From assembly GCF_040066175.1 (NCBI RefSeq), contig NZ_JBEAAM010000004.1, positions 131,562 through 195,561 on the forward strand: a stretch of DNA of 64,000 bases. Direction: 5' to 3'. Each line of letters begins with the position of its first letter. Within the stretch, counting starts at the first letter, position 1. A program made the position numbers and the translations under genes. This document shows, piece by piece, positions 53,674 to 64,000 of the stretch. Under the pieces are notes generated by a model that did not search any database, was not told the DNA's origin, and saw nothing but the letters and a program-made list of their open reading frames with translations. Source of the DNA: Solimonas sp040066175. Its GTDB lineage: Bacteria > Pseudomonadota > Gammaproteobacteria > Nevskiales > Nevskiaceae.

Positions 53674-55637
53674 TTCCCGAACTCGGTCATTTCGCACTGC
53701 TCGCCGCGCTGGCCGTGGCGTTGATCCAGGCGCTGGTTCCGATGCTCGGCGTGTGGCGACGCGAGCCACGCTGGATGGACGTCGGCGCGTCGGCCGCACA
53801 GGGTCAGTTCGTGCTGGTGCTGCTGGCCTATCTTTGCCTGACCTGGGCCTTCGTCGAGCGCGACTGGTCGGTGGTTTACGTCGCGGCCAATTCACACTCG
53901 CAGCTGCCGCTGATGTACCGCATCAGCGCCGTGTGGGGCGCACACGAAGGATCGATGCTGCTGTGGATGCTGATGCTGACCGGCTGGGCGGCCGCCGTGT
54001 CGGTGTTCAGCCGCAGCCTGCCGCGCGACGTGCGCGCGCAGGCGCTGGCCGTGCTCGGCTTCCTCAGCGTCGGCTTCCTGCTGTTCATCCTGCTGACCTC
54101 CAACCCCTTCGACCGGCACTTCCCGGTGCCGGAGGACGGCCGCGATCTCAACCCGCTGCTGCAGGATCCGGGCCTGGTGTTCCATCCGCCGCTGCTGTAC
54201 ATGGGCTATGTCGGATTCTCGGTGGCCTTCGCGTTTGCGATCACGGCCTTGCTGAGCGGGCGGCTCGATACCGCCTGGGCGCGCTGGACCCGGCCGTGGA
54301 CGACGGCCGCCTGGCTGTGCCTGACGCTGGGCATCACACTGGGTTCGTGGTGGGCGTATCACGAACTGGGCTGGGGCGGGTGGTGGTTCTGGGATCCGGT
54401 CGAGAACGCCTCGTTCATGCCCTGGCTGGTCGGCACCGCGCTGATCCACTCGCTGGCGGTCACCGAAAAGCGCGGACTGCTGAAATCGTGGACGGTGCTG
54501 CTGGCGATCGTCGCCTTCGCGCTGTCCCTGCTCGGCACCTTCCTCGTGCGCTCGGGTGTGCTCGTCTCGGTGCACGCCTTCGCCACCGATCCGGCGCGCG
54601 GCGTTTTCATTCTCAGTTTTCTGGCCGTCGTGCTGGGCATCGCCTTCTGCCTGTATGCCTGGCGCGCACCGCGCTTCGCGTCCGAAGGGGAACTGCAGCT
54701 GTTGTCCCGCGAGGGCCTGCTGTTGCTCAACAACGTGTTCCTGGTGATCGCGGCGGCCGCCGTGCTGATCGGCACGCTGTACCCGCTGGTGGTCGATGCG
54801 TTCAAGCTCGGCAAGATCTCGGTCGGCCCGCCGTATTTCAATGCCGTGTTCCTGCCGCTGACCGCGCCACTCGCGTTTCTGATCGGACTGGCGAGTGTCG
54901 TCGGCTGGAAGCAGGCACGCGGGCGCGACGTGCTGCGGCGCGTGCGCTGGCCGCTGGCCGTGGCACTGCTCGCGGGACTGAGCCTGCCCTGGCTGCTGCA
55001 GCGGCGCTTCGAGCTGATCGCGGCGGCGGGCGCCTTTCTGGCGCTGTGGACGATGGTGATGGCCTGCGAGGAGCCCTGGCGGCGCTGGCGTGCGCGCCGC
55101 GCCGCGGGCCTCGCGCAGATCCCTCGGGCGATCTGGGGCATGAGCCTGGCGCATTTCGGCCTCGGACTGTGGGTGCTCGGCGTGACCTTCGTCAGCCTGT
55201 ACAGCATCGAGCGCGACGTGCGTCTCGGGCCGGGGCAGGGTGTCGAGCTGCTCGGCTACCGCTTCGCCCTGCAGAAGGTCGAGCCCTATGCCGGGCCGAA
55301 CTACGACGCCGACCGCGCAACGGTCGAAGTCAGCCGCGACGGCGTGCGGGTGGCCGAGCTGCAGCCCGAGAAGCGCCTGTATCGCGCCCAGCGCAGCGTG
55401 ATGACCGAGGCGTCGGTCGATCACAATCCGCTGCGGGATCTGTACGTCGCCCTGGCGGAACCGCTGGGCGGCGGTGAATGGGCGCTGCGCATCTACGTCA
55501 AGCCGATGATGCGCCTGGTCTGGTTGGGCGGCGTCCTGATGGCAGTGGGTGGCGGGCTGGCCGCCTCCGACCGCCGTTACCGGCTGGCCCGGGCCGCCGT
55601 GCAGCGTGCCGCCGCGACGGACGGAGTTCCGGCCTGA
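53670..55637 (+). CDS. ccmF: cytochrome c heme lyase subunit CcmF
   Basis: Large polytopic membrane protein of 655 residues that attaches heme to apocytochrome with CcmH. The WWD domain (WGGWWFWDPVENASFMPWL) is intact, and ANSHSQLPLMYRISAVWGAHEGSML holds a conserved periplasmic His. A large periplasmic loop lies near the C terminus. Its stop overlaps the ccmG start (TGATG). Confidence 0.96.
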   Translation: MIPELGHFALLAALAVALIQALVPMLGVWRREPRWMDVGASAAQGQFVLVLLAYLCLTWAFVERDWSVVYVAANSHSQLPLMYRISAVWGAHEGSMLLWMLMLTGWAAAVSVFSRSLPRDVRAQALAVLGFLSVGFLLFILLTSNPFDRHFPVPEDGRDLNPLLQDPGLVFHPPLLYMGYVGFSVAFAFAITALLSGRLDTAWARWTRPWTTAAWLCLTLGITLGSWWAYHELGWGGWWFWDPVENASFMPWLVGTALIHSLAVTEKRGLLKSWTVLLAIVAFALSLLGTFLVRSGVLVSVHAFATDPARGVFILSFLAVVLGIAFCLYAWRAPRFASEGELQLLSREGLLLLNNVFLVIAAAAVLIGTLYPLVVDAFKLGKISVGPPYFNAVFLPLTAPLAFLIGLASVVGWKQARGRDVLRRVRWPLAVALLAGLSLPWLLQRRFELIAAAGAFLALWTMVMACEEPWRRWRARRAAGLAQIPRAIWGMSLAHFGLGLWVLGVTFVSLYSIERDVRLGPGQGVELLGYRFALQKVEPYAGPNYDADRATVEVSRDGVRVAELQPEKRLYRAQRSVMTEASVDHNPLRDLYVALAEPLGGGEWALRIYVKPMMRLVWLGGVLMAVGGGLAASDRRYRLARAAVQRAAATDGVPA

Positions 55638-56179
55638 TGCGCTTGCCGCGGCATGCGTGGGCCATCCTGCCCGTGGCGGTGCTGCTCGGGCTGGTGGTGC
55701 TGTTCGCGGTGGGTCTCCGCCACGATCCGCGCCTGGTGCCATCCCCGCTGATCGGCAAGCCGGCTCCCGCATTCGAGCTGCGGCAGCTCGGAACGCAGAC
55801 GATCCATCGGCGCGACGATCTGCTCGGCCGTCCGGTGCTGGTGAACTTCTTCGCGAGCTGGTGCGCCGCGTGCCGCGACGAGCACCCGCTGCTGATGGAG
55901 CTGTCGCGGCGGGGCGTGGAGATCATCGGCATGGACTACAAGGACACCGACGCGGACGGCGAACGCTGGCTGCGGCTCCACGGCAACCCGTACCGGACCG
56001 TGCTGGCCGATCCGGAAGGGCGCGCAGGGCTCGATTGGGGCGTGTACGGCGTACCGGAGACCTACGTGCTCGATGCGCAGGGAATCATCGTTTACAAGCA
56101 GATCGGACCGCTGGACGCGCAGACCTGGCGCGACACCATCGCCCCGCTGCTGGCCGCGGTTCCGGCGCAAGGCCGATGA
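55637..56179 (+). CDS. ccmG: thiol:disulfide interchange protein CcmG (DsbE)
   Basis: Membrane-anchored periplasmic thioredoxin that keeps apocytochrome cysteines reduced. The 180 residues have one N-terminal helix (about 8-28) and the active site WCAAC with Cys76 and Cys79, plus the cis-Pro loop YGVPETYVLD. The CAAC centre is a variant of the more usual CxPC. It is placed between ccmF and ccmH with overlapping codons at both ends. Confidence 0.95.
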   Translation: MRLPRHAWAILPVAVLLGLVVLFAVGLRHDPRLVPSPLIGKPAPAFELRQLGTQTIHRRDDLLGRPVLVNFFASWCAACRDEHPLLMELSRRGVEIIGMDYKDTDADGERWLRLHGNPYRTVLADPEGRAGLDWGVYGVPETYVLDAQGIIVYKQIGPLDAQTWRDTIAPLLAAVPAQGR

Positions 56180-56655
56180 TGCGAGAGCTCACACGGATGC
56201 GGACCTGGCTGCGCGCGGTGCTGCTGGCGCTGTGCGCGGTCGGTGGTGTGCACGCTCAACACGAGGACCTGACGCCTGAGCAGGCGCAGCGCTACCAGAA
56301 GCTGGTCAACGAGCTGCGCTGTCTGGTGTGCCAGAACCAGTCGATCGCCGATTCCAACGCGCCGCTGGCGGCGGACCTGCGCGATCAGGTGTACGTGCAG
56401 ATCCGCGCCGGGCGCAGCGATGCCGAGATCAGTGCCTACGTCACCGAGCGCTACGGCGATTTCGTGCTGTACCGGCCGCCGTTCAAGCCGGCCACCTGGC
56501 TGCTGTGGATCGGGCCGTTCGCGCTGCTGCTGCTGGCCCTGGGAATCGCGCTGACGTTCGCGCGTCGGCGTACACGCGGCGCGAAGGCGGTGCGAGCGGA
56601 TGCAGACCAGCTGCGCCGGCTACTGGAAGAGGACGGGCAAGGGGACCGGCGATGA
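56176..56655 (+). CDS. ccmH: cytochrome c maturation protein CcmH
   Basis: Periplasmic thiol protein that handles apocytochrome. The 159 residues include a signal peptide ending near VHAQ, active-site Cys49 and Cys52 in LRCLVCQNQ and one C-terminal membrane helix (about 103-125). It is the short CcmH form, with the TPR part encoded separately as ccmI. Start and stop overlap its neighbours. Confidence 0.95.
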   Translation: MMRELTRMRTWLRAVLLALCAVGGVHAQHEDLTPEQAQRYQKLVNELRCLVCQNQSIADSNAPLAADLRDQVYVQIRAGRSDAEISAYVTERYGDFVLYRPPFKPATWLLWIGPFALLLLALGIALTFARRRTRGAKAVRADADQLRRLLEEDGQGDRR

Positions 56656-57878
56656 CGCTGTTCTGGATGGTGCTCATCGTCGTGCTGGCGGCGGCGATCA
56701 GCCTGCGGCCGCTGTGGTCGCGCCGCGCACCGGCGGGCGACGAGATCGGGCGGCGTGCGCTCAATGTCGCCAGTTATCGCAGCCGCCTCGCCGAGATCGA
56801 TACCGAGGTGGCCGTGGGTTCGATCGGCGCCGATGCTGCGGAGTCCATGCGTCAGGAGGCTGCCGCACGCCTGCTGGAGGATGCTGGAGAGCCAGGCGTG
56901 CCGACCGCCGTGGCGGGCACACGGCGCTCCTGGTCGGTCGCCGGTGTCGGCATCGCGCTGATCGCAGCGGTCGGCGGGCTGGGCTACTACTTGGGCGGCA
57001 GCCGTGAGCTCGCCGCGTGGATCGACACGGCCCGCCAGGATCCCGCGGCGGCACAGCGGCTGGCGGTCGGCGCGATGGTGCGACGCCTCGAACAGCGCCT
57101 GGACAAGGCGCCGGACGATGCGGGCGGCTGGGCGATGCTCGGTCGCTCCTACTACGTGATGGCGCGCTACGCCGAATCCGCCGCTGCCTACGAGCGCGCG
57201 AATCGCCTGACCGCCGCGGCGCCCAACGCCGACTGGCTGGCCGACGAAGGCGAAGTCCGTGCGGCGCTCGGTGGGCACGATCTGCGAGGCCTGCCGCGCC
57301 AACTGTTCGAGCGTGCCACGGCGATCGACCCGCAGCAGCCCAAGGCGCTGTGGTATGCCGGCCTGGCGGCCGCCCAGGCCGGCGAATACGGTCTCGCCCT
57401 CGACCGCTGGCTCGCACTGCGCGCCACCGAACTGCCGGACGAGTTCCGCGACACGCTGGACGAGCAGCTCGGGGAACTCGCGCGACGGGCCGGCCGTGAA
57501 CTGCCGGCGCCTACTGCGCCGGCCGCCACCGCGGCGCGGCTCAACGTGAAGATCGACGTCGATGCAGCGCTGGCCGGAGAGATTGCCGCCAGCGATGTCC
57601 TGTTCGTCGTCGCCCGCAACCCGGGTGGTGGCGGTCCGCCGCTGGCCGTGCAGCGCTTGAGCGCAGCCGACCTGCCGACGACGGTCACGCTCGACGACAG
57701 CAATGCCATGGCGCCGCAGTTCAAGCTGTCGAGCGCCGATCGCTGGGAAGTCGTCGCGCGGGTCAGCCGCAGCGGCACCGCGCAGGCGCAATCCGGCGAT
57801 CTCGAAGGGCGCGTCACGGTGGGCCGCGAGGATGCGGCAGCGCCGATCCGGCTGCGGATCGACCGCCGTGTACCCTGA
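56652..57878 (+). CDS. ccmI: apocytochrome c chaperone CcmI
   Basis: A 408-residue membrane protein with two N-terminal helices (about 3-20 and 95-115), then TPR-like repeats (about 140-285) containing GWAMLGRSYYVMARYAESAAAYERA, then a beta-rich periplasmic end. CcmI captures apocytochrome C termini and hands them to CcmFH. It is the last gene of the ccm operon; no apocytochrome or thioredoxin reductase gene is adjacent. Confidence 0.92.
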   Translation: MTLFWMVLIVVLAAAISLRPLWSRRAPAGDEIGRRALNVASYRSRLAEIDTEVAVGSIGADAAESMRQEAAARLLEDAGEPGVPTAVAGTRRSWSVAGVGIALIAAVGGLGYYLGGSRELAAWIDTARQDPAAAQRLAVGAMVRRLEQRLDKAPDDAGGWAMLGRSYYVMARYAESAAAYERANRLTAAAPNADWLADEGEVRAALGGHDLRGLPRQLFERATAIDPQQPKALWYAGLAAAQAGEYGLALDRWLALRATELPDEFRDTLDEQLGELARRAGRELPAPTAPAATAARLNVKIDVDAALAGEIAASDVLFVVARNPGGGGPPLAVQRLSAADLPTTVTLDDSNAMAPQFKLSSADRWEVVARVSRSGTAQAQSGDLEGRVTVGREDAAAPIRLRIDRRVP

Positions 57879-57905
57879 ACCGAATACAACACTGCAGAGG
57901 ACGCC

Positions 57906-58760
57906 ATGACCACCCAGACCCTGTCACAGATACCCGACGCGCGCCGTCTGTTCCTGAAGGCGGCGACCACCATCGGCCGCCGGCCCAAGGGGCAGCCGAA
58001 ACTGCCCGCGCTGGAGGTGGAGGTCAAGGACGTCGGCGTGGATGCTTCGCATCTGGCGTCCTACGCCGAAGTCTGCGGCTTTGCGAACACCGAACGCTTG
58101 CCGATCACCTTTCCGCACGTGATGGCCGGAGCGCTGCACCTGCATCTGCTGACGCAAAAGACGTTTCCGTTCCCGCTGCTCGGCCTGGTGCACGTCCGCA
58201 ACGAGATCCGCCAGCAGCGGGCGCTGCGGCCGGACGAGCGTTTCGACCTGCGCGTGCGCGTCGGCGAGTCGCGTGCGGTGCGCCAAGGCATCGAGTTCGA
58301 CCTGCTGACCGACCTGAGCATCGGCGAGGCGCCGGTCTGGACCGAGGTCAGCACGATCCTGCACCGGGTGCCGACGCCCAAGGCGGCGCCCGCGCCGCGT
58401 CCGGCACCGGCCCCGAGCGCGCTGTCCGACTACCGCAGCTTCACCGCGGCCGCCGACATCGGTCGTCGCTACGCACCGGTGGGTCACGACTTCAACCCGA
58501 TCCATCTGACGCCGCTGGCCGCGCGTCTGTTCGGCTTCAAGCGTCACATCGCACACGGCATGTGGTCGCTCGCGCACTGTGCGGCGCTGCTGGAAGCCGA
58601 ACTGCCGCAGGCGCCGCGCGAACTGGCGGTGCAGTTCAAGCAGCCCCTGTTCCTGCCGGGCCGCGTGACCCTGAAGTTCCGGCGCGGCGGCGACGGCATC
58701 GAGTTCGCGCTGCTGGCGAGCCGTGCGGACAAGGTCCATCTGACCGGTTCGCTGCGCTAA
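57906..58760 (+). CDS. MaoC-like acyl-CoA hydratase
   Basis: A 284-residue double hot-dog protein. The second domain (about 175-284) carries the (R)-hydratase signature with catalytic Asp and His (GHDFNPIHL) and HIAHGMWSLAHCAALLE. The first domain lacks that motif. A Pro/Ala linker joins them. It probably hydrates trans-2-enoyl-CoA of unknown chain length, giving (R)-3-hydroxyacyl-CoA. It starts 27 bases after ccmI and could share the transcript. galU follows after 35 bases. Confidence 0.88.
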   Translation: MTTQTLSQIPDARRLFLKAATTIGRRPKGQPKLPALEVEVKDVGVDASHLASYAEVCGFANTERLPITFPHVMAGALHLHLLTQKTFPFPLLGLVHVRNEIRQQRALRPDERFDLRVRVGESRAVRQGIEFDLLTDLSIGEAPVWTEVSTILHRVPTPKAAPAPRPAPAPSALSDYRSFTAAADIGRRYAPVGHDFNPIHLTPLAARLFGFKRHIAHGMWSLAHCAALLEAELPQAPRELAVQFKQPLFLPGRVTLKFRRGGDGIEFALLASRADKVHLTGSLR

Positions 58761-58795
58761 ACTACCGCCCCTCCAAGAAAAGCAAGGGATCCGCG

Positions 58796-59698
58796 ATGCG
58801 CATCCGCAAAGCCGTGTTTCCGGTGGCCGGCCTGGGTACCCGCTTTCTTCCAGCGACCAAGGCCAGCGCCAAGGAGATGCTGCCGGTCGTTGACAAACCG
58901 CTGATCCAATACGCGGTGCAAGAAGCGATCAGCGCGGGCGCCCAGGAACTGATCTTCATCACCGGCCGCTCGAAGAACTCCATCATGGATCACTTCGACA
59001 AGGCCTATGAACTCGAAGCCGAGCTGCAGGGGCGCGGCAAGGAGAAGCTGCTCGCCGCGGTGCAGGACATCGTGCCGCCGGGCGTGACCTGCATCTTCAT
59101 CCGCCAGGCCGAGGCCCTGGGTCTGGGACATGCGGTGCTGTGCGCGTGGCCTGCGGTCGGCGACGAGGATTTCTACGTGATCCTGGCCGACGACCTGATC
59201 GACGGACGCCTCCAGCCGGCGCTGGCGCAGATGCACCGCGTGTACCAGCAGTACGGCACCAGTGTGCTCGCCGTGCAGCGCGTACCCAAGGAAGAAGTCA
59301 GCAGCTATGGCATCGTCGAGACCCAGCCGGTCGGCCCCGGACTCTCCGAGATCCGGCGCATGGTCGAGAAGCCGCGGCCCGAGGAAGCGCCGAGCAATCT
59401 GGCCGTCGTCGGCCGCTACATCCTGACGCCGCGCATCTTCAAGCTGCTGGAACGCACGCAGCGCGGTGCCGGCGGCGAGATCCAGCTCACCGACGCCATC
59501 AGCGCGATGCTGCAGGAGCAGACCGTGCTGGCCTACGAGTTCGAAGGGACGCGTTACGACTGCGGCTCCAAGCTGGGCTACCTGCGCGCCAATGTCGAGT
59601 ACGGCCTCAAGCATCCCGAGCTGGCCGAGGACTTCAGGGCCTATCTGGAGCAGCTGACGGCCGACTGGAAGAGTGGAACCCAGAAAGTCCGGGCCTGA
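58796..59698 (+). CDS. galU: UTP-glucose-1-phosphate uridylyltransferase
   Basis: Makes UDP-glucose for surface polysaccharides. The 300-residue protein has the AGLGTRFLPATKA nucleotide loop, KEMLPVVDKPLIQY with catalytic Lys, LADDLIDG for the metal, and YDCGSKLGYLRAN near the end. ATG 58796 gives the usual MRIRKAVFPVAGLG N terminus; the frame extends back through the MaoC gene but is not used. sucA follows after 27 bases. Confidence 0.96.
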   Translation: MRIRKAVFPVAGLGTRFLPATKASAKEMLPVVDKPLIQYAVQEAISAGAQELIFITGRSKNSIMDHFDKAYELEAELQGRGKEKLLAAVQDIVPPGVTCIFIRQAEALGLGHAVLCAWPAVGDEDFYVILADDLIDGRLQPALAQMHRVYQQYGTSVLAVQRVPKEEVSSYGIVETQPVGPGLSEIRRMVEKPRPEEAPSNLAVVGRYILTPRIFKLLERTQRGAGGEIQLTDAISAMLQEQTVLAYEFEGTRYDCGSKLGYLRANVEYGLKHPELAEDFRAYLEQLTADWKSGTQKVRA

Positions 59699-59725
59699 GC
59701 TGGAAGCGAGGCGCGAGGAATCTCC

Positions 59726-62575
<2,850 letters not shown>

Positions 62576-62648
62576 GCCAGGCCGGTGGTCCGGCGCGAAG
62601 CAACCAGAAATCCTGTCCAACAACGAAATAACGAGTCACGGAGCACGC

Positions 62649-63839
<1,191 letters not shown>

Positions 63840-63857
63840 GGTTTCGCTGGACGCACG

Positions 63858-63886
63858 GAAGGCCCGCTCACGCGGGTCTTCTGCTT
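63858..63886 (+). terminator. terminator hairpin after sucB
   Basis: GAAGGCCCGC (63858-63867) pairs with GCGGGTCTTC (63872-63881), one G-T pair, loop TCAC, then TGCTT. The intron-like sequence begins directly after. Confidence 0.7.
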
Positions 63887-64000
63887 GTGCGCCCGGCACG
63901 GGCGCAGTCTTGGAGGTGTAAGTCCTCCGGTGAGCTGGCCACAGTAAGCCAAGCGAAGCGCAACTGCGGGAGGGTGACTGACCGTGGAGAGGAAGCGTGG
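63887..64000 (+). mobile_element. 5' end of a probable group II intron (cut by window edge)
   Basis: The segment begins with GTGCGCCCGGC, which fits the GTGYG start of bacterial group II introns. It folds into two early hairpins: TGCGCCC/GGGCGCA (63888-63906) and GGAGG/CCTCC (63912-63928, with a TGTAAGT loop). The text that follows, including GGAGGGTGACTGACCGTGGA and GAGGAAGC, resembles domain I of these ribozymes. Its junction lies immediately after a terminator stem-loop, the preferred target of group IIC introns. The reverse transcriptase and 3' end would lie beyond the window. The class is not assigned. Confidence 0.75.

Noticed and set aside
63888..63906. The TGCGCCC/GGGCGCA hairpin as a second sucB terminator
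   Set aside because: It has no T-tract and continues into further structured sequence that resembles group II intron domain I.

Overview
This window is a gene-dense stretch of a GC-rich (roughly two-thirds G+C by eye) bacterial chromosome. The proteins look gammaproteobacterial. Supporting features are an Fe-SOD very close to the enterobacterial type, a System I cytochrome c maturation operon in ccmABCDEFGHI order, AcnD/PrpF-type propionate catabolism, and a RibB protein with a degenerate RibA-like tail. The short heptamer repeats and REP hairpins resemble those of the Xanthomonadales/Nevskiales side of the class; that placement is inference. No rRNA, tRNA, CRISPR or prophage was seen. No stretch longer than 300 bases lacks a gene.

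Region 1 (1-14.8 kb) holds housekeeping and stress genes: the end of an alpha/beta hydrolase gene, murI, argF-nadC, sodB, grxD, a DJ-1 family gene, an isocitrate dehydrogenase fused to a CBS-domain pair, a diguanylate cyclase, a CinA-type MoCF gene, an EamA transporter, a lone response regulator, an FmdB zinc ribbon, a DUF502 membrane protein, aspS and an Ig-like lipoprotein.

Region 2 (14.8-23.4 kb) is a long same-strand cofactor cluster: nadA-glyA-nrdR-ribD-ribE-ribBX-ribH-nusB-thiL-pgpA. Many of its genes touch or overlap. Its junctions and the ribD coding sequence carry two kinds of heptamer repeat.

Region 3 (23.5-49.9 kb) is catabolic. It has an AtuA-like gene, the electron transfer flavoprotein system (ETF-QO, etfB, etfA), a secreted-type phosphodiesterase, the methylcitrate cycle (prpB-prpC-acnD-DUF6933-prpF), a short-chain dehydrogenase, a geranyl/methylcrotonyl-CoA carboxylase-type operon (atuC/atuE/atuF-like) and an acyl-CoA dehydrogenase. 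Two OmpA proteins and a second Ig-like lipoprotein lie between them. The logic is that branched-chain or terpenoid acyl-CoAs are oxidised with ETF as electron acceptor, and the propionyl-CoA produced is burned by the methylcitrate cycle. A gene for a DNA-binding domain fused to a complete citrate-synthase domain is divergent from prpB, with two palindromes between them. It is the best candidate here for a poorly described regulatory system.

Region 4 (50-64 kb) holds folD, the complete ccmABCDEFGHI operon including a 48-residue CcmD, a MaoC-like hydratase, galU, sucA and sucB. The window ends inside what looks like the 5' end of a group II intron. It begins immediately after the terminator hairpin of sucB.
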